NCBI GenBank assembly: GCA_964019155.1
Contig: OZ025244.1
Location: 47,574,469 to 47,638,468 of the forward strand
Reading direction: 5' to 3'
DNA: 64,000 nucleotides
From: Osedax fenrisi
Taxonomy: Eukaryota; Annelida; Polychaeta; Sabellida; Siboglinidae
Shown: piece by piece, positions 46,001 to 59,159 of the stretch
Layout: every line of letters begins with the position of its first letter
Numbering within the stretch: the first letter of the stretch is position 1
The notes under the pieces: model-generated
The model's database searches: none
What the model saw: the letters and a program-made list of their open reading frames with translations, nothing else
Told to the model about the DNA's origin: nothing
Translations under genes and position numbers: made by a program

Positions 46001-47862
46001 AAAATAATTTATAATAGAATGATCAACTTTATATATAAAAATAAAATAATTAATGATAACCAATATGGATTTATTGAAAAATCCAATACTACCCTTTCAC
46101 ATTTTAACTTACAACATTTTTTATTTACTAAACATAGTTTAAATAAAAAAATTGCTACGCTATTTTTAGACCTTAAAAAAGCGTTCGATGTTGTAGACCA
46201 TGACATTTTATTAAAAAAATTAGAATACTGTGGTTTTAGGGGTCATGTAAATGTGTTTTTAAAAAATTATTTATTAGATAGAAAAGTTAAAACTCGAATA
46301 AATAATACTGTATCATCTGTTAGAAATGTACGTTTTGGTGTTCCTCAGGGATCAGTATTAGGTCCATTATTTTTTATAATATTTATTAATGACATATCAA
46401 ATATATTTAATAATGATGATAATATAAATTTAAATATATATGCAGATGACACATCACTCTCTATATTTGCAAATTCAAATGAAGAATTGAGTAGTAATAT
46501 GCAATTATATTTAGATAGATTATGTCATTGGTTTAATATAAATAAATTAAAATTGAATATTGAAAAAACTAAAATACTTCCTTATTTTAATACAAAAATT
46601 ATAAATAATATAAATTTAAATAATGCGAACATAGAAATAGTAGATAGGTATACGTTTTTAGGTATTATATTAGATAGTAATTTAACATATTCGTTTCATA
46701 TTATAAATTTGTGTAATAAATTATCAAAAATTTTATATCTTTTTCGGAAGCTAAAATTTCTTAACATACGCAATTTAATTATATTATATAATTCACTATT
46801 TTTATCAAATATGTCATATGGAATAGAAATATGGGGTAATGTTTATGAAGATAGATTAAAAAAACTAGTATTAATACAAAAAAAAACAATTCGAATTATC
46901 AATAAAAATATGATAGACAAGTCTCAATTACCTCTGATTCGTTTATCACACACTAATAATATGTTTAAATATAATTCTATTTTAAAATTGAATGAACTCA
47001 TATCTTTTAGAATAATATTATTTTTATATAACCTTTTACATAATAACTATAACATTAATCTAGATACATTTTTTATTTATAATAAAGACAAATCAAGATT
47101 TATTTTACCATTAATGAAAACAACGAAATTTCAAAACACAATTTTTTTTAAAGGCCCAAAATACTATAATAATATAATGAGTAATAATATATTAAAATCT
47201 GAAAATATACATAATATACACAAATTAAAAAAAGTATTAAAGAATTACTTTTTAAATAAATATTAGTTTTTATATTTTAGCATTTTAATAATTTTTAATA
47301 TTTTTAATCTTCGTCAATTTTTAAAATTTTTATATTTAAAACTACTTGGGTATAATTATGTAAATGTATAATTTGGGTATATTTTTAACATTTTTATATT
47401 ATTATATTTTTATCATTTTTTATTATTTTATTCGCACTTTTTTGTTATATAATTGTTTGCACAAGTTTTAAACATACTTTATTTTAATTTGTATATACTA
47501 AACCATTAGAATCATTTTATGTTATTACATTTCAATAATTTTTTATTATTTTATTCGCACTTTTTGTTTTATATTTGTTTGCACAAGTTTTAAAACATTT
47601 TATTTTATTTAATGGATTGATGAAACATGATGAAATACGCTGAGGGACATTATTTTTATTATTATTATTCTCTTTATATATATTTATTTACTCTTATTAT
47701 ATTGAATTCTAGTACACAAGTCTTATTATTATTGTATAAATGTCCCAAAGCTATTATATTCATATACTATGGAGGTATCGACTTAATAAAGCTACTTATA
47801 GCTTTCAATGATCCTCCTTAGACAATTGTCTATAAACTGATTTCATTCATTCATTCATATAT

Positions 47863-47937
<75 letters not shown>

Positions 47938-47988
47938 TTAATTATATATAAGTATATATATATATATAAGTGTATATATATATACTTA

Positions 47989-48034
<46 letters not shown>

Positions 48035-48851
48035 TTATATATATATGTACTTATATATTGTATTAAGTATATATATATATACTAGTGCTGTAAAATTTCA
48101 AATACTTGGTTGTTCTCGAGAACTTCAAATCTTAAAATTTTGTTCTCGAGAACTTCAAATCTTTAAAAAAATATCAAGTTCTCGAGAACTTCAAATCTCT
48201 CATATTTAGGTATGTTCTCGAGAACTTCAAATCTTTTAATAATATTTTAAAATACGTTAACGAAGAAAAAAATTAGATATTAATTAATTAATTATTATTA
48301 ATAATAATACATTCATTAATAAATAATTATTATTAATTAACTTAATTATTAATTATAATAATTAATAAATAATTATAATAATTAATAAATAATTATAATA
48401 ATTAATAAATAATTATAATAATTAATAAATAATTATATTAATTAATAAATAATTATAATAATTAATAAATAATTATAATAATTAATAAATAATTATAATA
48501 ATTAATAAATAATTATAATAATTAATAAATAATTATAATAATTAATAAATAATTATAATATTTAATAAATAATTATTATAATAATTATTAATAATTATTA
48601 ATTAATAATAATAATTGATAAATAATTATTAATTAATAAATTATAATTGAATAATTAACAATACATAATTATTAATTACTTGAATTATTGAATACGTTAC
48701 TAATCTAATAATCATATATAGCTATATAAACCTATATAGTAATTTAAAACCTATTAGTAAAGTTGTAAGAGGAATCCTATATACTATATACACCACAGCT
48801 TATATATATAGAAGGCTAAATATAAATATTATATTTAGACTATATATAGAT

Positions 48852-48926
<75 letters not shown>

Positions 48927-49476
48927 ATAGTGTCAAATATTTATTCAATATGTACTTGTAGACAAATATAGTTTTAAACGGTTTATGAATTAACATTTTT
49001 ATATATTAGTACAGAGTATACTCTGGTATACACAGTATACCAGTATACCACAGTATATACTCAGTATACCTATAGGTACGATATGAAGATTATACGTAAT
49101 AATTTTTAAATATTGTTATTAATGTATAATAAATAAAGGACACGGTGTCCTTGATAACATTGTTTTATTTTAAATATATTATCATATAGGTGGCATAACT
49201 GATGATCGAATTAATAGTATCTATAGATGTATATATACAGTTTAATGGATATTTTAAAATAGCTGAAAGAAACTTATTACATAATTATGTTAATCGATCG
49301 TTACCCGAACAATTACCCGACATGATACCCGAACCGAAACTAAATTTAAAATAAAGATTTGAGACCATCAAATCTTTCCAAATACCCGAAAATTTAAGAT
49401 TTGAACCGAACCGAAAAAAAAAGATTTGAGATTTGATATTTGAGATTTGAAATTTTACAGCACTAATATATACTTA

Positions 49477-49512
<36 letters not shown>

Positions 49513-49710
49513 TTATATATATATAATTAATAATATTTATATATACTTAATTTATATATATATATATACTTATACATATAAATATATATATACTTAACTA
49601 TAGTATACCTAATTATTAACTTAATTATAGTAAACTTATTTATATATATACTAATATATATATATGTACTTATATATTTTATTAAGTATATATATATATA
49701 TATATACTTA

Positions 49711-49797
<87 letters not shown>

Positions 49798-50416
49798 TCA
49801 TATTATATATTTATATATGTAAATAAATAATTGTTTTATAATTAAATTACAATTATACTATCATAACATACTCGATTATGATTCGAATATGTTACGTACG
49901 CAAGAGATCGATATAGTTTTGGAATGTCCATTTAATTTCAAGTAGAATCAATATATGATATATATATATATATAATACTATAAGCCATCAATATGTTATC
50001 CGGTACTAATGAATAATAATAGTAATTAGGATTATAATAAAAATATGTGTTATGGCTCAGTGGTTCGAAGGTGTGCTATCTAAGCAGAAAGTTACGAGTT
50101 CAAATCTAGCTTGAGCTATTTTTAGTGAAATTTATATTAATATATATTGTATTACTTCTAATATTTTATTATATAAATAGCTTTATTTTGTAAATTTTGG
50201 AAATAGCTTTATATATATATATATGTGTGTGTGTGTTTAATTTGTATTATTATTAGCATTTATATTACTATATATCTTGTATTACAAGTATTTAAATTAA
50301 ATGGACATTCCAAAACTATATCGATCTCTTGCGTACGTAACATATTTGAATCATAATCGAGTATGTTATGATAGTATAATTGTAATTTAATTATAAAACA
50401 ATTATTTATTTACATA

Positions 50417-50453
<37 letters not shown>

Positions 50454-53400
50454 TTATATGAATGAATGAATGAAATCAGTTTATAGACATACGACATACT
50501 ATGTATATCATACGTCTATGGAGGATCAATGAAAGCCTAGGCTTTATTTGGTCGATACCTCCAATATGTTCATGTACAGATTACAATATTAGTAAAAGTA
50601 ATAATATAATAATAATGATTCATGTGTTAGCATTCTTTGTAATAAAATAGAAGATACATATATATATATATATAAATTAATAAAAATAATAAAACACTGT
50701 TCATGAACATAAGTTATCATCATATTTCAATCCATTACATTAAAGTAAATAATAAAATAAGATAATAACATAATTGTATAATATTAAAATGTATCAAAAT
50801 ATATACTAGTGAAATATGTAAATTTACAATATTGAGAACTTGTTAATACAAATAGTAAATTATTATAAATATGTGTAAAATAAAAATATCTAAAAGTATG
50901 TTATAAAATTAAAACTATTAACAAAAATTAATATCTTTCAATAAGACGTGCAATGGCGCCACATTCCTGTCAAATTACAGATGACTAATAATACCAATAA
51001 TAATTTAAAAAAATATTTAAAACAATAAACGAAACGAGATGTAAAACAAATATAAATATTAAAAAAAATAAATATTAAAATATATAAAATATATAAAAAA
51101 AAAAAAAAACTATTATTTACTTATAAATGAATATTTCAATGTTTTTTTAGAATAAATATATTATTAATATTCTTTTTTCGTAAAAGATTATTAAACATTA
51201 ATTCATTATATAACTTTGGTCCTTTAAAAAATATTGTATTTTTTAATTTATTTGATTTATAAGTGGTAGAATAAATTTATTTTTAAGTTTATTTAACTTG
51301 AAATATGAGTTATAATCTAATTTATATTTATTATTTAAGAAATTATAGATTAGTAATGTGTTTCTATATATAATTAGATCTTCAAATTTTAAAATATTAT
51401 TTTTTTAAAAAAAAGGACCAGTATGTGTTAGACGTATTAATGGTAATTTTGATTTATCTATTATTTGTTTATTAATAATTCGTATAACCTTTTTCTGTAA
51501 CATAATTAATTTTGTAATATTCGATTTATAAGTATTTGACCATACTTCAATCCCATATGATAAATTAGATAAATAGAACGAATTATATAATAAAATTAAA
51601 TTTTTTGTATCTAAAAAAGATATTTTTTTATAGTATATATAATTTTTGACAATTTATTCGATAAATAATTTATATGTTTTTTGTAAGTCATTTGGGAATC
51701 TAAGTAGATCCCAAGAAATTTATAATTATTAACTATATCGATTTTAATGTTATCTATTGTTATATCTTTTAATATACCAGAATTTATATATGGCAATATT
51801 TTTGTTTTTTCGATATTTAGCTTAAGCTTATTTATATCAAACCATTTTTTTAACTTATCCATGTAATATTGCAAATAATATGTTAATAATGTATCATTTT
51901 CAGCAAATATAGTTATAGATGTATCATCTGCATATAAATTGATATTAATATTATTTACTTGTTCATTATTAAAAATATTTGATATGTCATTTATAAAGAT
52001 AATAAATAGTAGAGGTCCCAGAACAGATCCTTGCGGCACTCCATATTTAATAATCTTTCTAGATGATAGAGTATTATCAATTCGTGTTATAATATTTCTA
52101 TTTGTAAGATAACTTTTAATAAATAAATTTGTATCACCTCTAAACCCTATACATTCCAATTTAGCAAGTAAAATATCATGATCAACCACATCAAATGCTT
52201 TCTTGAGATCTAAGAATATAGTAGCTACTTTTTTTTTTTGAGAGAGTTTATGTAAAATGAAATGCTGAATATTTAATAATGATAAGGTTGTATTTGATCT
52301 GGGAACAAAACCATATTGATTTTTGTTAATAATATTATGCTTAAATATATATTTTGATAATCTATTAAAAATAATTTTTTCAAAAATTTTATATATTTGT
52401 GGTAGTAATGAAATTGGCCTGTAATTGGATATTTGTTGTTTATCATTAGTTTTATATAAAGGTTTAATAATTGCAATTTTCATATTGTCAGGAAATGTAT
52501 TTGTTTGGATACATAAATTAAATATCTTTTTTAATGGTTCTAAAATATATTGAATAATATCTTTTATTAAGGTCATGTCATGATTATTTATATCTAATGA
52601 TCTTTTTGATTTAATATCCTTAGTCACTTTAATTATTTCATCATTGTCAATTGGTAAAAAGTAAAAACTATTAAAATTATTAGATAAAAATTCTTTAAAA
52701 TCATTTTTATTTATATTATTAATTGAATTATTTATTTTACTTCCAATGCTCGAAAAATACTCATTAAATACATTACATTGTTCGTACCTTTCATTCATTT
52801 TAATATTATTATCTATGAAAGTATTTGGATAATCCGAGTCTGTAGGTTTTATTATTTTATTAATGACTTTCCAATTTTCTTCTTGTGTATTTGCAGTAAA
52901 AAGATTTTTATAGTAATTATTTTTTAAAATTTTAATATTTTTATTAATTTAATTTTTTAATTTTTTATATTTACCAAATATACAAGGACAATTATTAATT
53001 TTGTATTTTGTATATAATTTATTTTTCTTTTTTATTGCATTTATTAATTTATTATTTAGCCATGGATTAAAATTGTGATTCAATTTAATTCTTTTTTTAA
53101 TAAAAGGACAGTGCTTATTAATACTCTTAGTTAATATATCAATAAATGTATTGTATAGTTCACAACAATTCTGATTATTTAAAATGGTATTCCAATGTAT
53201 TGTACCTAGTTCTAATTTTAGATTATATAAATTTAATTCATTAATATTTCTTGAATATGTATATTGATCCTTTCTTTTAATAAATAGATTATAATTAAAA
53301 ATACAAAATATTAATGAATGATCACTAATATCTGTATGTATTACACCTTGTATTACATCAGAACAATTTGTAAAAATATTGTCTAAACTTGATATTGAAT

Positions 53401-54912
53401 TTTGGGTGATTCTTGTGGGCATATCAATTATATTAGATATACCTAATTGGATCAATATATTTTTTAACAAGTTAGATAATACAGTATTATTTAATAAATT
53501 AATATTATAATCACCACAAATATACATTTCTCTACTTATATATTTATGAAATAAGTTAAACAATAAATTAATAAAATCATTTCCATTATAATCAGGTGAT
53601 CTGTAAACAGATGATATAATTTTAAAATCATTAGAATTAATAATTATTTGAATTGATATAATATCAATATAATCCAACATAGAATAAGAAAGGTCTTAAA
53701 TTATGCAACATTCTATCAGTTTACTAACTAATATAAGTACACCTCCGCCTCTCTTTTTATTGGATAATATTCTATTTTTTATAAAAATATTATAATTAGG
53801 GAAATATATATCTGGGTAATCTTTATCAGTAAGCCATGTTTCCGTTAATATAATAATATCAGGTTTATGGGTCAAGTTATCGATAAATATTAATAATTTA
53901 TTTATATTTTTATTAAAACTTCGTATATTTAATAATATCATTGATAGGCTTGTATCTTTATAATGTATTTCATTATATTCATCTATATTTAAAAGATTCA
54001 TTTATATTTATAATATTTTGTTATTGTATTATAGATTTTTTTATCTGTATTATTATATATTAATTTAAATTCATTGTTTATAAATTGAACTTTACAAATA
54101 GTATCTAATTTACATTTGGCTTTAGCTATTTTAAAACATTCTTTCTTTTGAATAAGTTGTTCTATACTATATTCAATAGATATTCCTACTTTATTAAAAG
54201 ATGAATTTTTCAATTTATATGCATTTCTGATTAATATTGATTTTGATTCTTCAGAATCAAGTACAATTTTCATCGGTCTATTTTTAGATAAATTTGTTAT
54301 ATCATTTTTATTGAATTTACCAATTCCATGGAATTTATTTATATTTTTATTTTGATCAGATACTATATCTATAATATTTGATATAGATTTAAATTCAGAA
54401 TTTTCTTTAGAATGTATGTCATTAAATATCTGTTCTTTTACATTGTATAGAATAATAGTTTTTTTTATACAATTTATATTATTAGTTTCAGATATATTTT
54501 TATTGACTGATTTAATTATTGTATTTTCAATAGTTTTTTCTAAGTTTTTATTTAATATATTTGCATATGATTCTGTATCATTACATTTATCATTATTAAT
54601 ATTTACACTATTTATTATAGATTTCAATTCTGTGATATTATTTTTTAGATCATTTATTACTTTCGTATTTTCATCAATTACTGATTTTATATGTTCATCA
54701 AATAGTTTTTTAATGTAATTTTTAATTGTCTCAGACAACTCTAAATTAGACATTCTATTTGTCATATTTTATTTCGTATTAATTTATAATATATAATGTA
54801 TTCAATACTTAAATACTTAAATAAGCAAATTAAACAAATATATATATTATTTAATTCTACATGATAAATATATAAGTATGTGTAATTAATATATATCCAT
54901 ATAAATATAAAA

Positions 54913-54947
<35 letters not shown>

Positions 54948-57221
54948 TACTGATAATAAATAATGTAAATAATATACACTATTATACAATTTTTACATAT
55001 AATATATAATGTATTCACTATTAAATAAGCAAATTAAACAAATATAAATATATTTAAATAATACATGATAAATATAAAATATGTGTAATTAATATGTATA
55101 AAAATACTGATAATAAATTTATGAAATAATATTAACATATAAGTTATATAGAATATGATAAATAACTTAGCTGTATTGTTTACGGTTGATTGCGTTTATA
55201 AACACGTCCGCTCGCTATGAATGCTAACACATGAATGATATATAGCTATAAGGTTATAATAATATATTATATATATACGCGTATATGTATACGCGTATAT
55301 ATATAATTATAATGTATTATATCTATTTATAATATCTTTATAATATCTATTTATGTATTTATGTATTATATCTATATTTAATCGCGTATGAATATAAATT
55401 ATATTGAAAATCATTTAAATGCATCACTAATCACTGAATGTAAATAGCGTATAACGAACTGATTGCGCGCGCGCTCGCAGAATTTTCATGTGCATGTCCT
55501 TTCATGGATACACTGCAGTTCGAGACGACTAATGATCCGATATTTTAATGTCATAATATAAAAAATTAATTAGAATGTATATTATAATTGTATTGAGTAT
55601 TAAAATTTAATAATTTGTTTGCACATTTTTGTTAATATCTTTTGTTTAAATACAAATTTAAAAAAAACATAATATGAATTGTATTATATAATTTAATAAG
55701 CTTTCCAGTGATACTAATTTTATTATAATAAAATCAATATAAAATATGTCATGCTCATGTATCAACATGCAGTACGTACTCCGTATGATGGTTGATTTTA
55801 AATTCAATATATATAATAACTAATAAGTAGTATAATACATGATATTTATGACATTATATTTTAAACATTATATATTATATATAAGAATAATAATTATGAT
55901 AAGTATGATAAATAATATATAATATAATATTATTAAATATTAATGTAATAATGAAAATAATAATTTTAAATTTAATAATTAGATTATAATAAATTTAAAA
56001 AGTATACAGTTTAATTATTATGAATATAAAAAACAGTGAACTTATTAATAATATTGGTGATTAAATGTTTCATTATTTTTATATTTTCATGGTTTTTAAT
56101 ATCTCTAATATCACTTTAATATTACGTTTTAAAATAGGATTTTGAATAAATATATAAAAATTATGAATTTTAAATAAAACAATCATGTGATTTATATATA
56201 GTGGGAGAAAAAGAATTGGTATACAAATAATTATTGAATTAATTTTCATATATTATTATAAATATAAATTGGTAGCAAATTCACTACCCAATATTTAAAG
56301 TTTGCTACCCAATTTTCATTTTGGGTAGTGAATTTGCTACCCAAACTAAAAATAGATTATTCTAAATATAGATCAAGCAGTTTATTATCATATTTCATAT
56401 TTAATTTTTATTTGAATCTAAATTGTTTGTTTATATAAAATATCAAACAGATATAACAAAGGGCAAATAGTATATATTCGCCATTATTTGAAAAATAATG
56501 AATTTATCCTAATGTTATGACAGAAGTTATTCATATTCTCAATTCTCAATTCTCAATTATTTTTATACTTAAATAATAATAGAATAATAATAATACATTT
56601 AATCGCCATTTTATGAATATTTATTGAAAATCTGCCATTTAAATAATTTTTAAATAAAAATTCTTCATTATTTAATACTAAATAATAATACATTTAATCG
56701 CCATTTTACAAATATTTATTAAAAATCTGCCATTTATTAAATAATAAATTCTTCATTATTTTAATACTTAAATAGTAATATAATAATAATAACACATTTA
56801 ATCGTCATTTTATAAATATTCATTGGAAAACTGACATTTATTAAATAATATATTCCTGTAATTATAGATATAACACTTTTAATTAATGATATTACAAGTA
56901 TATTAATAATAACTTAATAATTAATTTTAATCCATATAATTATATATTTAGGGCAGCTACCCACAAAATTAGGGCACTTCCCAATTTGGGTAGCTGGGTA
57001 GCTCTAGAATGAACACTGATATATATATATATTATATTCATTTCTTGGATGATTTAACGTTTTTTTATTGGCATATATTTTTAATTAGTATTATTTATGC
57101 TATATATTTGTATAATATGAATACATTGTTTATATTATCATAATTTTAATTTTAATTTAGTAAGTTTATCTTATTATTATTTTATATAGAATATAAAAAA
57201 AATACAGTTATATGTATAGAT

Positions 57222-57263
<42 letters not shown>

Positions 57264-57970
57264 TATATTTATGGATGCAAGTATTATTACATTTATATTT
57301 ATACAATTTGGTTTGGTTAAAGTAAACTATTGAAACTGAGCCTATATTCCCGCCACAACCCTCGACCCCGTAGTTCATAGACCTGTGCATCCTGCTGGGC
57401 TGCGACTACTGCGAGAGCATACGTGGAATAGGTCCTAAGAGAGCCATAGACCTCATCCGTCAGTACAAGAACATCGAAACCATCATCGAAAACATCGACG
57501 CTAAGGTGTGCGCGCGCTTATTATTTTTATTATTATTATTATTATTAGTATCAGAACTAGGCAATGCTAGGGTAATTATAGAAGTAGTGGTGATTATCGA
57601 GACGATTACCCCGGTTGCTTATCACGCATACATTACATTTACATTTGTGCGGTTTTCGGACAGCGAACCGAGCTTATAAAGCAATCGGCCGTACGTATAG
57701 AAGTTAATGTATCACATTAAATAAATGCCTTTTCAGTAGTTTATTGAGGTTTGGAGTTGATGGTGTAGTACTGATGGATTTAAGGATGGTGTTCCAGGAG
57801 TATGGGACGGATATCACATTCGTAGTATAACTGTATCTAATGTATACTGCATCTGTAGCTCAATAGGCTAAGGTGTCAGATACGTTACTGATTAACACAT
57901 AAGTAACTGACTAGGATGAAAGTGCTCCACCAATATACAATAACAATTATTACCTATTGCTTATGTTCAA

Positions 57971-58011
<41 letters not shown>

Positions 58012-59119
58012 GTAATAAATAGATAGAATTATATATTACTTACGTGTAAAATAACTATTCGATCGTGTGTGTGCGTAATAGAAATATAATGTATATTTAT
58101 ATGTCCCTCGTGTATTACGTATTTATAGCTCAATTACATCCTAGTTTTAAAACCTATCAACGCTGTACCTATAAAGCTACTTCATTCATCGATTCCGAAC
58201 ACCATCGTATCTCTCCCATCAATGCCCATACATATACACGAGTCTACGCACCTCATTAGAGTTTCTGGTACAGTAGTGTAACGGTGGCTTGCTAGTTCGT
58301 CAGTTGTTGATGTTTATTACTACGCACGATGATTGTCGCGTAGATCGGTGCCATTCTGTCGATTATGTAATTAAATCGCGTATTATACGTAGCGAATCGA
58401 TTAACCAATCGTATCGCTTCCTCTATAGAAGTATACCGTACCCGATCCTTGGCCGTACGTGCGCGCTAGAGAACTATTCAAAGAACCCGATGTACTCAAA
58501 GATGTCAAGGTTAGGTATATTACTTTTCATAATTTACTGGTATGTATTTCAATTATGCATTCATAAAATATATATTTTATATACACTACAAGTAAAAATA
58601 TTGCTAAACAAAGATATAACACTCTCAAATCTACGCAACATGATTAATATTCATGCATCCCGCTGCTAACAGTAGTATCAAAATCACTGAAATAGATTTA
58701 GATTAGGTGGGCTCTCTATACAACTATGTTTTCAATGCTCTATTAAGTTATATGCAATATAAATTAGCTTTTACTCACCACATAGATTTATATAGCATTA
58801 AAAACCAACATATCATATTACTTTGTTATATACTAGTAATGAAAACATAAAATAAATAATAATGTAATATATATTATTTTACATTTTAAAAGTGTATAGA
58901 TACAAATCACATTATAAAAATATATAATACCAAAAATTGAACATATATAGGTGGCACTGTTAATTTTTGTGTAAAAAATCTAATTAAATTATTTTTCGTA
59001 AGTGATATCTTTCCTAAAATCTTAGCTACAAGTATAATTTTTCTACATACAAGTTGAAATTTTATATTTTTAAAATTATTATTAATAACAAATATATAGA
59101 ATAAAATTAAATATATATA

Positions 59120-59159
<40 letters not shown>

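Larger units (their letters stand above)
42800..47859 (+). mobile_element. family-A LINE, nearly full length (LINE-L)
   Basis: The 5' end GGATCATTAGTCGTCT (42800-42815) starts a 5' UTR of about 760 bp. ORF1 (43558-44295) and ORF2 (44285-47266) follow, then a 3' UTR ending GTCTATAAACTG plus (ATTC)n. It shows the complete two-ORF, endonuclease plus reverse-transcriptase layout of Jockey-group LINEs. It is damaged by a single in-frame stop. It is about 80 percent A+T, like its host intron. Confidence 0.85.
48083..49465. mobile_element. hAT-type element with exact 8-bp duplication (1,383 bp)
   Basis: Ends TAGTGCTGTAAAATTTCAAA (48083-48102) and the complement ending TTTACAGCACTA (to 49465) are perfect inverted repeats of about 21 bp. 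ATATATAC flanks both sides (48075-48082 and 49466-49473). Inside: four TTCTCGAGAACTTCAAATCT repeats at the left, a 20-bp AT satellite, unique AT-rich DNA, and CCCGAA/GATTTGA-rich sequence at the right. No transposase frame. It sits between the 3' ends of the two LINEs. Confidence 0.85.
50457..55538 (-). mobile_element. family-A LINE, nearly full length but decayed (LINE-R)
   Basis: Read on the minus strand, the 5' end GGATCATTAGTCGTCT (complement 55523-55538) is followed by a 5' UTR, ORF1, ORF2 and a 3' UTR ending GTCTATAAACTGATTTC plus (ATTC)n at 50457-50475. It has the same organisation as LINE-L at 42800-47859, and its proteins are clearly diverged from those of LINE-L, so the two are members of related subfamilies rather than a recent duplication. 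ORF2 is inactivated. Confidence 0.85.
41248..57018. mobile_element. outer hAT-like element, 15.8 kb with nested insertions
   Basis: Inverted ends CAGTGTTCATTCTAG at 41248-41262 and CTAGAATGAACACTG at 57004-57018, each followed inward by AGCTACC words. The outer flanks are ATATATAT on both sides, compatible with an 8-bp duplication but uninformative inside (TA)n. Without the 12.7-kb central insert the element would be about 3 kb. No transposase frame survives in either arm (41263-42799, 55539-57003). hAT assignment rests on the CAGTG end and flank length. Confidence 0.6.
41151..57373 (+). other. FEN1 intron 7 (16.2 kb, nested transposons)
   Basis: GTAAAC...CCCCGTAG. By far the largest intron. 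Almost all of it is one outer hAT-like element with two LINEs, a hAT element and a foldback nested inside; these are listed separately. The splice sites at both ends remain good and exon 7 joins exon 8 in frame. Confidence 0.9.

Noticed and set aside
54416..54718. 100-codon + strand frame rich in Phe/Leu/Ile
   Set aside because: Antisense shadow of LINE-R ORF1.
58289..58669. 126-codon open frame on the + strand
   Set aside because: It overlaps FEN1 exon 9 in a different frame. The exon 9 reading has family homology and valid splice sites, so this one is a shadow.
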